From Asticcacaulis machinosus (GTDB taxonomy: Bacteria > Pseudomonadota > Alphaproteobacteria > Caulobacterales > Caulobacteraceae): a DNA stretch of 64,000 nt. The stretch covers positions 1 to 64,000 of the forward strand of contig NZ_JAQQKV010000004.1 in the NCBI RefSeq assembly GCF_028550435.1, given 5' to 3'. The position numbers were made by a program, and so were the translations under genes. This document shows, in pieces, positions 36,160 through 44,690 of this stretch (positions are counted from its first letter, which is position 1; every line of letters starts with the position of its first letter). The notes beneath the pieces are model-generated. The model was given only the letters and a program-made list of their open reading frames with translations, ran no database searches and had not been told where the DNA came from.

Positions 36160-37191
36160 ATGTCGAAATGGTTTAAGTCTGTTGCGGTTGTGGCGGTTGT
36201 GGTTGCGGCATGTGGTGCATCGCAGGCGCTGGCCTGGGGATCGCACGGGCACCGCCTGATCGGGGAGGAGGCCATGCGGGCCTTGCCAGCGCATCTGCCG
36301 TCCTTTCTGAAGACGCCGCAGTCGATTGCCGATGTCGGTGAATATTCGCGCGAGCCTGACCGCTGGCGTGATGCCGGTTTCGTCCATGATTCCGACCGTA
36401 ACTCGGCACATTTTATCGATCTTTATGACGACGGCACGACCTTTGCCGGCACGACCATGGATAATCTGCCACGCACCCGCGCTGATTATGACATCGCCGT
36501 GGTCGCCAATGGCAAGAAGCCTTGGCACGCCGGTTATCTGCCCTATGCGCAGATTGATGCGTATCAGCAGGTGGTCAAGGACATGGCCTATTGGCGCGTG
36601 CTGCATTATCTTGAGGTACGCGAAAAGGATGCCGCTAAGCGTGCCTGGTACAAGGCCGACCGCATCCGTCGTGAGCAGTTAATGCTGCGCGATATCGGTG
36701 TTCTGTCCCATTATATGGGCGATTCCACCAATCCGATGCACCTGAGCATCCATTACAATGGCTGGGACAAGGACACGGCCAATCCGCAGGGCTTTACCTC
36801 TGAGAAGGTACACGGCCCGCTCGAGTCCGATTTCGTCAGCGCCCACATCAAGGTTGTCGATGTGCGCAGCCATATGGCGGCTCCCGTAACCTGCTCGGCC
36901 AAGATCGAGGTGTGCATGGCCGAGAAGATAAAGCGCAATTTTACCCAGTTGGTACCGGTCTATGAGCTTGAAAAAGAAGGTGTGTTCAAGCTTGACGATC
37001 CTGCCGCGCAGACCGGTAAGGGCCGCGAGTTTATGGCCAAATTGCTGGGGGCTGGGGCTTCGGATCTGCGCGATGTGGTGGTTGATGCCTGGCGCGAGTC
37101 CAAGACTATGAAGGTCGGCTATCCAGGTGCTACCTATGATGACATCGTCGCCGGTAAGGTGCCGGACATCTATATCTATCTCAGGGATTAG
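36160..37191 (+). CDS. S1/P1-type nuclease, exported
   Basis: Started at 36160, the 343-residue product has a signal peptide ending ASQALA, so the mature chain begins WGSHGHRLIG. In this family the N-terminal Trp and the following His bind the active-site zinc. Further ligand-region motifs are FVHDSDRNSAHFIDL and LSHYMGDSTNPMHLSIHYNG. It would be a periplasmic or secreted zinc enzyme degrading single-stranded nucleic acid, with 3'-nucleotidase activity in relatives; the phospholipase C relatives are less similar. Confidence 0.88.
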   Translation: MSKWFKSVAVVAVVVAACGASQALAWGSHGHRLIGEEAMRALPAHLPSFLKTPQSIADVGEYSREPDRWRDAGFVHDSDRNSAHFIDLYDDGTTFAGTTMDNLPRTRADYDIAVVANGKKPWHAGYLPYAQIDAYQQVVKDMAYWRVLHYLEVREKDAAKRAWYKADRIRREQLMLRDIGVLSHYMGDSTNPMHLSIHYNGWDKDTANPQGFTSEKVHGPLESDFVSAHIKVVDVRSHMAAPVTCSAKIEVCMAEKIKRNFTQLVPVYELEKEGVFKLDDPAAQTGKGREFMAKLLGAGASDLRDVVVDAWRESKTMKVGYPGATYDDIVAGKVPDIYIYLRD

Positions 37192-37196
37192 GTTCG

Positions 37197-37655
37197 ATGG
37201 CGGGGACCTTGACGTTCGGCGAACGTAACCCCGCTCTTGAGCTGGTCAGGCGCACGACCGCGCACGGCATCTTGATCCGTGACGGGCAGTTAGCCTGCGT
37301 GGCCATCGGACTTGGTGATCTGATTTACGATATACCGGGCGGAGCCGTCGATGGCGATGAAACACACCATCAGGCGCTGGTGCGGGAGTTCCTTGAGGAA
37401 ACCGGACTTAAGGTCACGCCGGGGCGGCTGGTCACGGATGTGCGCCAGTATGTCGTCAACCGCAACGATCCGCGCCAGCAGTATCTCAACCATGCCCATA
37501 TCTTTGAAGTATCGCTGATCGGTGAGCGGCTTGAGGCCAAGATAGAGGATGATCACGAACTGATCTGGCTGGAGCCGCTGGAGATCATAAAGTGCATCCG
37601 CAATGACGGCTATGCCTGGGCGATCACCAAGTGGCTGCGGAGCGTGTCCTCTTGA
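37197..37655 (+). CDS. Nudix hydrolase
   Basis: The 152-residue protein has a Nudix box, GGAVDGDETHHQALVREFLE followed by ETGL, matching G-x5-E-x7-REUxEExGU. It hydrolyses nucleoside diphosphate-linked compounds; substrate unknown. It begins five bases after the nuclease gene, so both are likely one transcript. Confidence 0.87.
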   Translation: MAGTLTFGERNPALELVRRTTAHGILIRDGQLACVAIGLGDLIYDIPGGAVDGDETHHQALVREFLEETGLKVTPGRLVTDVRQYVVNRNDPRQQYLNHAHIFEVSLIGERLEAKIEDDHELIWLEPLEIIKCIRNDGYAWAITKWLRSVSS

Positions 37656-37691
37656 CTCATTAGTTGGAGTGCGGTGATAGGCCGCGCAATC

Positions 37692-37726
37692 TTCTCCTCC
37701 CCATTGCTTCGCAACAGGGGGGAGAA
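37692..37726. repeat. Short CTCCTCCCC hairpin repeat
   Basis: TTCTCCTCCCC at the left and GGGGGGAGAA at the right enclose a short inner hairpin (TTGC...GCAA). It appears to be a single, reduced copy of the repeat family seen in longer form elsewhere, located in the gap between convergent Nudix and GNAT genes. Confidence 0.6.
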
Positions 37727-37760
37727 ATAAGGTGCTGACCTATCCGTCTTCGCCCGTTTT

Positions 37761-38294
37761 TCAGGGGGCGGGGGCTGTGTCCCTGCCTTTGCGCAGGATA
37801 AATTCGTGGTCGATGGTTGAGCCTACCGGAAAGCCGTATTCGCCGACCTTCTCAAAACCGTAAGACTGGTAAAGGTTCAGGGCTCGGTGGTTTTCACTCC
37901 ACACGCCAATCCATTGCGGGGCGTTGCCATAGCGTTCCGAAAGGTAATCCAGACCGATGGTCAGAAGCTGTTTGCCTAAGCCCTGACCTTGCTGAGAGGT
38001 ATCGATATAGAGCCGCTTGATTTCGCCCTGAGCGGTCTTATCCGCATCGGCGTGGGGCAGGCCGACGGGGCCGGCGTGCAGGTAGCCAACGGCTTTGTCA
38101 TCCGCCCACGCCATGCGCCAGAACTGGGCCGGATCAGCCACCTGCGGGGCCAGAACCTCCGGCGCATAGGATCCGCGCAGGAACGCCTCTAAATCCGCAG
38201 GTGGATAGAGATGGGCAAAGGTGTCGCAAAAGCTGCGTATCGCCAGATCAGACAGGGCCTGAACCTGATCAGGGGTTATGGGGAGAATGTGCAT
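37761..38294 (-). CDS. GNAT-family N-acetyltransferase
   Basis: A 177-residue acetyl-CoA-dependent transferase with the central motif KRLYIDTSQQGQGLGKQLL, the Q/RxxGxG/A signature for acetyl-CoA binding, and a conserved GVWSENHRALNLYQSYGFEKV typical of the C-terminal half. The acceptor substrate is not known. The gene runs parallel to the qorB-like gene 23 bp upstream. Confidence 0.85.
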   Translation of the reverse strand: MHILPITPDQVQALSDLAIRSFCDTFAHLYPPADLEAFLRGSYAPEVLAPQVADPAQFWRMAWADDKAVGYLHAGPVGLPHADADKTAQGEIKRLYIDTSQQGQGLGKQLLTIGLDYLSERYGNAPQWIGVWSENHRALNLYQSYGFEKVGEYGFPVGSTIDHEFILRKGRDTAPAP

Positions 38295-38317
38295 AGTCTC
38301 CCCATAGCCTGAGTAGT

Positions 38318-39190
38318 TTAGGCCAGCAAGGCCCCCTTGGCGGCGGTGATAAATTCGCGGAAGGTGGTCGGGGCCTTACCGGTCAGGCTGTACAGATCGG
38401 TGGTGACGCCCGACAATTGACCGGCGCGAATGGCGGCCTCAGCCGAGGTCAGCATATCGGCCACAAAATCGGGCAGGCCTGCCGCGATCAGACCGCCTCT
38501 GAAATCGGCATCGGCGACATCGACCACGCTTAAGGGTTTACCCGTCACTTCGGTCACGAGGGCGGCGACCTCGGTGTGACTTAAGGCTTGCGGGCCTGTG
38601 ATCGTATAGATGGCCTTGGTGGCGGGCGGATTGGCGAGGACGGTGGCAGCGGCGATAGCGGCATCTTCGCGGGTCACGTAGCCAATTTTACCTCCTTTAG
38701 TGGACGTGAACCACTGGCCGGTCGCAACGGCATGGGGCAGGGCCATCAGGCTGTTTTCGGCATACCAGTTATTGCGCAGGATGGTGTAGTCAAGCCCGCT
38801 GTTGATCACCGCCTGTTCGGTGCCGTAGTGGTCGGGCGCAAAGCTGATCAGGTTGCCGGGCTCGGGATTGGGCAGGGAGGTATAGACGATGTGCTTCACA
38901 CCCGCGGCCTTGGCAGCGGCAATGGCAGCCTGGTGTTGCTTCAGGCGCTGACCGGGGACGGCGAGGGCGTCGGTCGAGATGATCAGCAGGCGGTCGACGC
39001 CTTTGAAGGCTTCGGCGAGCGTTTCCGGCTTATCGAAATCGGCGGCACGGGTTTCAAATGCCGTGCTGAGTTTCGACGGATCGCGGGACGCGGCAATGAC
39101 TTTAGCGCTGGTCTTATCCGCGATATGTTTCAGAACCAACTGGCCCAGTTGGCCGCTGGCGCCGGTGATGAGCAGGGTATCTTGTGACAT
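38318..39190 (-). CDS. NAD(P)H-quinone oxidoreductase-like protein (QorB/NmrA family)
   Basis: Started at 39190 (MSQDTLLITGASGQLG) it has 290 residues. The Rossmann motif TGASGQLGQL and the NmrA-like arrangement with VYTSLPNPEP and LDYTILRNNWYAENS are typical of QorB-type (Qor2) quinone reductases. Divergent transcription from an HxlR-type regulator is the classic context for such genes, where the regulator responds to quinone or redox stress. Confidence 0.85.
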   Translation of the reverse strand: MSQDTLLITGASGQLGQLVLKHIADKTSAKVIAASRDPSKLSTAFETRAADFDKPETLAEAFKGVDRLLIISTDALAVPGQRLKQHQAAIAAAKAAGVKHIVYTSLPNPEPGNLISFAPDHYGTEQAVINSGLDYTILRNNWYAENSLMALPHAVATGQWFTSTKGGKIGYVTREDAAIAAATVLANPPATKAIYTITGPQALSHTEVAALVTEVTGKPLSVVDVADADFRGGLIAAGLPDFVADMLTSAEAAIRAGQLSGVTTDLYSLTGKAPTTFREFITAAKGALLA

Positions 39191-39208
39191 GGGTAGGTAT
39201 CCTATATA

Positions 39209-39232
39209 AGAGACATGGTCTCTTTCCGAGAC
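39209..39232. promoter_or_regulatory. Palindromic operator between qorB-like and HxlR genes
   Basis: AGAGACATGGTCTCT (39209-39223) is a perfect inverted repeat, and GTCTCTTTCCGAGAC (39218-39232) is a second one that reuses the right arm, giving GAGAC-GTCTC-GAGAC. It lies between the divergent starts, where an HxlR dimer would be expected to bind. Confidence 0.6.
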
Positions 39233-39292
39233 TAGATGCAAAATAGGAACTTATCGGGGCCTGTAAAGACGGCAGGTTTTCGGGAGATAGGC

Positions 39293-39727
39293 ATGTTGAA
39301 GGAACTACCCCAAGGTGAGGGGCTTATGGGTAAAGGTGTCGATACCATCGTTGAGGCTGTGCTCGGCGGCGTCACGGTTGGCATGAACCCGTCCGATTGT
39401 CCGGTGCGTGATGTGCTTGATCACATAGGCGGCAAGTGGTCGAGCCTGATCCTTCTGAACCTCAAGGCCCGTCCGCACCGCTTCGGAGAGCTTAAGCGGG
39501 CCATTCCTGATATTTCCCAGCGGATGCTGACCCAGACCCTGCGTGATCAGCAGCGTGACGGTCTGATCAGCCGCCATGTCTTTCCGACCAATCCGCCCAG
39601 CGTCGAATATCGATTGACCGATCTGGGCGACAGCCTGATTGTGACCCTAAGCCCGCTGATGGCCTGGGCAGTCGACAACCACAGCCATATACTTAAGGCG
39701 CGGGCGGTGTTTGATGATCATGGCTGA
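39293..39727 (+). CDS. HxlR-family transcriptional regulator
   Basis: The ATG at 39293 has GGGAG in front and gives 144 residues; later ATGs at 39326 and 39383 are possible. The winged-helix core starts [20 protein letters not shown], with the conserved Cys that senses oxidants or quinones in several HxlR members (compare QorR, YodB). It includes [20 protein letters not shown], the recognition region. It probably represses the divergent oxidoreductase gene. Confidence 0.87.
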   Translation: MLKELPQGEGLMGKGVDTIVEAVLGGVTVGMNPSDCPVRDVLDHIGGKWSSLILLNLKARPHRFGELKRAIPDISQRMLTQTLRDQQRDGLISRHVFPTNPPSVEYRLTDLGDSLIVTLSPLMAWAVDNHSHILKARAVFDDHG

Positions 39728-40170
39728 AGATTGAAATTTCTTGGCGGGTGTCTTTTATGCATTATTTGCCTATTAATAATCGGTAAAAGATCCTCATGAG
39801 TTTTTGGCGTAACCAGATAGGTTTCAAAGTCATCGGAATTATTAGGATTACGTAGTGTGATGGTGGCCGGAGCCTGAAAGATACTACTTATTTCACGAAG
39901 ATTATTGCGAAGTTTTTCAAGCTCTTCAAGGTTAAGCGCACTAATATATTTTGCAATGTCGCCTTTCAGGCTTTGCGACACTACCAAAGTGGTCAGGGCG
40001 CAAAAATACCATATCTGTGTTGCTTCGCTTTCATGCGGGATATCCAAATGTTTACGACACGCAGAGAGCATTGCTTTCGGGTTAGTGCTGTAGCCGTTCG
40101 ACTTTAGCCAAATATCGAATACGGCATTTTTTGCGCGCCTGGGTGGAGTTGGGTGTGTTATAGATGTCAT
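39718..40170 (-). CDS. Protein of unknown function
   Basis: A 150-residue frame with no recognised domain; its middle is hydrophobic ([18 protein letters not shown]) and its end is basic. The DNA is visibly poorer in G and C than the neighbouring genes. It overlaps the regulator gene's last bases on the opposite strand and faces away from the next frame, so its start at 40170 lies 29 bp from the start of that frame. It may be a recent acquisition. Confidence 0.45.
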   Translation of the reverse strand: MTSITHPTPPRRAKNAVFDIWLKSNGYSTNPKAMLSACRKHLDIPHESEATQIWYFCALTTLVVSQSLKGDIAKYISALNLEELEKLRNNLREISSIFQAPATITLRNPNNSDDFETYLVTPKTHEDLLPIINRQIMHKRHPPRNFNLQP

Positions 40171-40198
40171 GGCCTATATCAACTCTGGGGAGGGAATT

Positions 40199-40711
40199 AT
40201 GTTAGAGGTAAAACACAGTCTGGGGGAGGGGACGCATTGCGCCTTTCGCATCGATGCCCATTACGGTCAGTTTGATGAGCAGACGGTCGCCTATACCGTC
40301 ACAGCCACTGTCGAAAGAGGCGACGCAGATACAATCAGCAAAAGTCTATACCTGAAAGTCCATACCGGCAATGGAGAGGGTGGGGAAGGGGACTTATGGG
40401 TAGATATTCTTGACGGTGATGTGCGTCTATTACATCAGCCAGTGTCTGAGCTGCCTGATGTGGTTGATGTCATTGATTTTATCATCCCTGACTGGGTTAC
40501 GGGCGACCCTTTGATTACCTGCGCGATAAAGGCAGGACTGGGGGCGATAATCAGGCAACTTATGCAATGTCACCGCGCGCACCGAGACGCGCCTCTCAGG
40601 GGAAGGATAATGCCGGTCTTGCGCTGCCTGCGTGATCATGCCGCACAGATAGGTCTTCATGCCTTGACACGATTCCTGAACTGTTTGCGGCGGGCTATTC
40701 TGGGCGCTTAA
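40199..40711 (+). CDS. Protein of unknown function
   Basis: The ATG at 40199, with GGGAGGG before it, gives 170 residues. The first half is acidic with a beta-rich look (HCAFRIDAHYGQFDEQ, TVTATVERG, LWVDILDGDVRL); the second half is basic and helical with several Cys and His (MQCHRAHRDAP, VLRCLRDHAAQ). I do not recognise the family. It forms a divergent pair with the previous unknown gene. Confidence 0.45.
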   Translation: MLEVKHSLGEGTHCAFRIDAHYGQFDEQTVAYTVTATVERGDADTISKSLYLKVHTGNGEGGEGDLWVDILDGDVRLLHQPVSELPDVVDVIDFIIPDWVTGDPLITCAIKAGLGAIIRQLMQCHRAHRDAPLRGRIMPVLRCLRDHAAQIGLHALTRFLNCLRRAILGA

Positions 40712-40734
40712 CCGTCAGTGATAGTGGATAAGGT

Positions 40735-42012
40735 TTAAACCTCGTCCTTACCTGACAGCAGGATACAGACCAGCGTAATGATCGCGGCGACCAGCATATA
40801 ATAGCCGACGAAGTGCAGGCCGTAATTGGCCTGCAACCATGTGGCGGCATAGGGGGCCAGAGACGCGCCGACGATACCGGCGAAATTGAACGTCAGTGAC
40901 GCACCGGTGTACCTTACCCGTGTGGGGAAGGGGGCGGCCAAAGCCGTGCCGATCAGGGCGTAGGTCATGCCCATCAGCGCCATAGCCAGTATGGAAAAGC
41001 CAGCGATTTCAACGCCGGTGCCGCCCATCAAGGTCGGCAGGAAGAAAGAAAACACGCCGATGGTGACGGTGGTGCCGATCAGCACTTCGCGTCGGCCATA
41101 TTGCTCGGCCATCTTGGCCGAGATCGGAATAAAAATACCAAAAGCGATCGAGCCCAGAATCTGAATACCGAGGGCATCGACAAACGGAATCTGACGGATT
41201 TTGACGTTATACGACAGAAGATAGGCGCTGCCGATATAGAACAGTACAAAGGTCACCAGCGCCACAAAGGTGCCTAAGAACAGGCTGCGCTTATATTTGC
41301 TGAAAATCTCGACCAGCGGCACTTCGACGCGTTCGTGCTTATCGATGGCCTGTTGGAACTCCGGGGTTTCGGTGATCGACAAACGTACCCACAGGCCTAT
41401 GGCGATCAGGGCAATAGACGCGATAAACGGTATGCGCCAGCCCCAGCTCAGCAGATCTTCCTGTGAGATGAAATGCAGCAATATCCAGAAGGCGCCGGAC
41501 GACAGCAAAAGCCCCAGCGGCGCCCCAAGCTGCGGGAACATACCGTACCAGGAGCGCTTGCCTTCGGGGGCGTTTTCGGTGGCAAGCAGTACCGCGCCGC
41601 CCCATTCACCACCCAGGCCAAAACCCTGACCGAACCGGCACAGCGCCAGCAATAGAGGTGCCCACACCCCGATCTGGGCATAGGAGGGCAGAAGACCGAT
41701 GATAACGGTTGAAATCCCCATGGTCAGCAGGGCCGCGACCAGTGTGACCTTACGGCCTATCCGGTCACCGAAATGGCCAAAGACGATAGCCCCGACCGGC
41801 CTGGCGAAAAAGGCGATGGAGAAGGTCGCAAACGACTGCAAAAGGGCCGAAGTCGGGTCGCTGTTGGGAAAGAACAGGGTCGGAAACACCAGAACCGCCG
41901 CCGTGGCATAGACATAGAAGTCGAAAAATTCGATGGTCGTGCCGATCAGGCTGGCGACCAGCACCTGCGCGGGAGAATTCACCGGCTTGGCCGGTGTCAA
42001 TGTAGCGGTCAT
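40735..42012 (-). CDS. MFS transporter (metabolite:H+ symporter type)
   Basis: The 425-residue protein has 12 predicted TM helices, with the MFS signature GHFGDRIGRKVTLVAALL between helices 2 and 3 and the MHS-type N-terminus LIGTTIEFFDFYVYATAA. FGQGFGLGGEWGGAVLLATE is another family mark. It is the last of a four-gene minus-strand set with galactonate enzymes, so uptake of galactonate or a related sugar acid is likely, although this subfamily also transports other organic acids and osmolytes. Confidence 0.85.
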   Translation of the reverse strand: MTATLTPAKPVNSPAQVLVASLIGTTIEFFDFYVYATAAVLVFPTLFFPNSDPTSALLQSFATFSIAFFARPVGAIVFGHFGDRIGRKVTLVAALLTMGISTVIIGLLPSYAQIGVWAPLLLALCRFGQGFGLGGEWGGAVLLATENAPEGKRSWYGMFPQLGAPLGLLLSSGAFWILLHFISQEDLLSWGWRIPFIASIALIAIGLWVRLSITETPEFQQAIDKHERVEVPLVEIFSKYKRSLFLGTFVALVTFVLFYIGSAYLLSYNVKIRQIPFVDALGIQILGSIAFGIFIPISAKMAEQYGRREVLIGTTVTIGVFSFFLPTLMGGTGVEIAGFSILAMALMGMTYALIGTALAAPFPTRVRYTGASLTFNFAGIVGASLAPYAATWLQANYGLHFVGYYMLVAAIITLVCILLSGKDEV

Positions 42013-42042
42013 GTATTTTAGCCCCTGAAGCCCTTTACAGGC

Positions 42043-42681
42043 TTAGCCCTTTAGTCCCTGCCAGGCGGTTACGAATGCCTTGGCCTTTTCATACACGATT
42101 TCGGCGGTGTCGCCAGGCTTATAGACGCTGGAACCGATACCAAAACCGCGCGCGCCGACGCTGAGGTATTCGCCCATATTGGTGGGTTCGATCCCGCCGA
42201 CCGGAAAGACCGGCGTCGTGCGGGGGATAACGGCGTTCATGGCCTTAAGCCCCTTGGGGCCCGCAAGCTCTGCCGGAAACAGCTTGATGGCGTCGGCACC
42301 GGCCTCAATGGCCGCAAAGGCTTCGGTCGGGGTGAAGAAGGCGGGGAATGAGATCAGGCCCAGTTCCTTGGCCTTTTTGATCACGTCTACATTGGTGTTG
42401 GGGGAGATGCAGATCTGCCCGCCGACGGCGGCTAAGGTTTCGACATCGCCAACTTTCAGCACGGTGCCGGCGCCAACGATAGCGCGTTCGCCCAAACGGC
42501 TGGCCAGCATCTGGATCGATTTGAACGGATCGGGCGAATTGAGCGGGACTTCGACGATCTTGAAACCGGCCTCGATTAGCGCATCGCCGACCGCCTCAGC
42601 CTCTTCGGGCTTGACGCCGCGCAGGATCGCCACCAGCGGCAGGGTATTCAGCGCATCGCGCCATTGTTCCATAAGCGACAT
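42043..42681 (-). CDS. dgoA: 2-dehydro-3-deoxy-6-phosphogalactonate aldolase
   Basis: A 212-residue class I aldolase of the KDPG/KDPGal family, splitting the phosphorylated keto-deoxy acid into pyruvate and glyceraldehyde 3-phosphate. The Schiff-base lysine is in GADAIKLFPAE; the catalytic Glu is in FKIVEVPLNSPDP. The adjacent kinase and lactonase make the galactonate isomer more likely than KDPG. It lies nine bases after dgoK. Confidence 0.87.
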   Translation of the reverse strand: MSLMEQWRDALNTLPLVAILRGVKPEEAEAVGDALIEAGFKIVEVPLNSPDPFKSIQMLASRLGERAIVGAGTVLKVGDVETLAAVGGQICISPNTNVDVIKKAKELGLISFPAFFTPTEAFAAIEAGADAIKLFPAELAGPKGLKAMNAVIPRTTPVFPVGGIEPTNMGEYLSVGARGFGIGSSVYKPGDTAEIVYEKAKAFVTAWQGLKG

Positions 42682-42690
42682 AAGAGATTC

Positions 42691-43587
42691 CTATCGTAAC
42701 GAATTGATGGCCCACAGGCCGCGGCTGGAGGCGGTATCGCCGTCATGTTGGGTCACGCGGTCGAAACCGGCAAACTTAAGCGCAGCCTTGTAAAGCTCGA
42801 TCAGGGCGCCGTCACCGACGATGCCGACCGGCTTGTTGCCGTGTTTTTCCTTCTCGGCGGCGATTTCCGAACCGATCAGAATACCCGACATATAGGACGA
42901 CAGGCTCTCCGGCTTGATATTGTTGAACAAAGCCTCAGTCCGTACCGAGAAAATCAGCGACAGGAAGGCCTTATCGTTCAGGGCGCGTTCAACCCCTTTC
43001 AGGAAGGCGGCTTCGTCGTCGGTGTCATTGTCCATCAAAAGGCCGAGGATCGAATTGGCCTTAAGCACCTGGAACATTTCGCCGGTCATGTGGGTGGAGA
43101 ATGTTTTGACCTCGCCGCCTTCGACCTGCGCCCACTTGGAATGGGTGCCGGGCAGGATGACCAGCCCTTCGGCCTCATCGCCCAAGCCATAGATCTGCGT
43201 TTCTTCGCCGCGCATAACATTGAGCAGGCCGGTATCGGGCGACTTGGCATAAAGCCCCGGCACAATGGCCACATCCAGACGCGGGTGCGGGGCGCGCACC
43301 AGATGTCCGGCAATGTCCTTCACCGTCGACGGGCAGGCGGCATAGGGCGCTTCGACCCAGCCCTGACGCGAGCCGACCATGCCCGACAGGATGAACGGCA
43401 GGTGATCTAATCCCGCGAAATCGTCCTTAAGCACGCTCAACAGGGCCTGCTCAAAGCTTAAGACACCAAGGTTTTTCAGGCCGATATTGGCGGCGTGCTT
43501 GGCGATGACCGCGCCTGTCTCATCATAAAGGAACATGCGGAAGTTGGTCGTGCCCCAATCGGCACCGATCAGCGTAGGTGTGCTCAT
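42691..43587 (-). CDS. dgoK: 2-dehydro-3-deoxygalactonokinase
   Basis: A 298-residue ASKHA-type kinase with the N-terminal phosphate motif GADWGTTNFRMFLYDE, the family's LSGMVGSRQGWVEAPY and the nucleotide region GLVILPGTHSKWAQVEGG. It phosphorylates 2-keto-3-deoxygalactonate with ATP in the De Ley-Doudoroff route. It is between the lactonase and aldolase genes. Confidence 0.92.
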   Translation of the reverse strand: MSTPTLIGADWGTTNFRMFLYDETGAVIAKHAANIGLKNLGVLSFEQALLSVLKDDFAGLDHLPFILSGMVGSRQGWVEAPYAACPSTVKDIAGHLVRAPHPRLDVAIVPGLYAKSPDTGLLNVMRGEETQIYGLGDEAEGLVILPGTHSKWAQVEGGEVKTFSTHMTGEMFQVLKANSILGLLMDNDTDDEAAFLKGVERALNDKAFLSLIFSVRTEALFNNIKPESLSSYMSGILIGSEIAAEKEKHGNKPVGIVGDGALIELYKAALKFAGFDRVTQHDGDTASSRGLWAINSLR

Positions 43588-43605
43588 GAATATGTACCTT
43601 TGAAT

Positions 43606-44484
43606 TTATCCGCCAAATTGCAGCGTCGGTAATCCGGTGTGGCCGCGTAATAGCGGAGTTGGCACCTCAAATAAAGTCCCGGCCTCTTTATCATCCGGCT
43701 GATCGACGGCGGCCGAGGTCACAAACAGGCGGTCAAGGCTCTTACCTGCAAAGGTCATGGAGGTGATTTGCTTTGCGGGCATAGGAATGGCGAAATCAAG
43801 CGTGCCATCAGGCTTAAAGCGGCTGATACGTGACCCGCCCCAGTGGGCGATCCAGATGCCGCCTTGCGCGTCCGTCGTCATACCATCGGGCGAACCATCG
43901 GTATCTTCGTTAAAGGCCACAAACAGGCGTTTATTGGATTCGTTACCGTCGGCATCCAGATCAAATACGTAAACCTCACCCGCGCCGGAATCGGTGTGGT
44001 AGATTTTTGTGTGATCCGGACTGAACGCCGGGCCATTGGCGACCTGATAGGGGCCGTCGATATGTTTAAAGGTCAGATCGGCCTCAAGGCGGTGCAGCCC
44101 GCCGCTTTTTTCGGTCTGCGGCATGTGCAGGCTGCCCGCCCAGATGCGACCCCACTTATCGGCCTTGGCGTCATTGAGGCGGTTGTCGGGGTGCTGGGGT
44201 TCCGGATCGCCGATATGTTTCAGAGTGAAGGGCTCCAGCGTCAGTTGGGTGAAACCGGACTTAAGGCCCGCGATAAACCCGCCCTTTTCGCGCTCAATGA
44301 CCCAGCCGATCGGCTCGGGGAATACCCAGTGTTTCAGGGATTTGTCATCAAGGCGATAGCGATGCAGCTTATGGCCTAAGATATCGACCCAATAGACGGC
44401 ATTATCGCGCGCCGACCATAACGGCCCTTCGCCGAGAAACGACCCTGGCGGTGAAATGCGGATAATGTCATCAGTCATGGTCAT
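43606..44484 (-). CDS. SMP-30/gluconolactonase family protein, probable galactonolactonase
   Basis: A 292-residue six-bladed beta-propeller lactonase with metal-ligand regions LGEGPLWSARDNAVYWVD (Glu), RLNDAKADKWGRIWAG (Asn) and NEDTDGSPDGMTTDAQGG (Asp). It would open a sugar lactone ahead of dehydration and phosphorylation. It is the first gene of the galactonate operon; the dehydratase (DgoD) and galactose dehydrogenase are not in the window. ATG 44478 is a possible alternative start. Confidence 0.85.
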   Translation of the reverse strand: MTMTDDIIRISPPGSFLGEGPLWSARDNAVYWVDILGHKLHRYRLDDKSLKHWVFPEPIGWVIEREKGGFIAGLKSGFTQLTLEPFTLKHIGDPEPQHPDNRLNDAKADKWGRIWAGSLHMPQTEKSGGLHRLEADLTFKHIDGPYQVANGPAFSPDHTKIYHTDSGAGEVYVFDLDADGNESNKRLFVAFNEDTDGSPDGMTTDAQGGIWIAHWGGSRISRFKPDGTLDFAIPMPAKQITSMTFAGKSLDRLFVTSAAVDQPDDKEAGTLFEVPTPLLRGHTGLPTLQFGG

Positions 44485-44563
44485 GCCCCTGTTTATTGAT
44501 TTTGTCGGACTTTATTTAACGCATACGCTTCAAAAATCCAGTCTGGAAACGATGATCGGTAAA

Positions 44564-44582
44564 ATAATTGTATGATAATTAT
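44564..44582. promoter_or_regulatory. GntR/FadR-like operator candidate
   Basis: ATAATTGTATGATAATTAT lies in the divergent region between the galactonate operon and fadA. It contains TTGTATGATAA, which matches the FadR-subfamily consensus TNGTNNNACNA at all but one fixed base. Regulators of galactonate and uronate use are often of this family. No such regulator is encoded in the window. Confidence 0.4.
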
Positions 44583-44690
44583 CGGGGTGAATTTCAGGCT
44601 GGTAGCGTGAAGTTTACCAACATCGTATCTTGACGTTCGCGTAAAGTTGGCGCACACCTTTCACCAATTAAAAGCTTCGGAGGACGCTAC

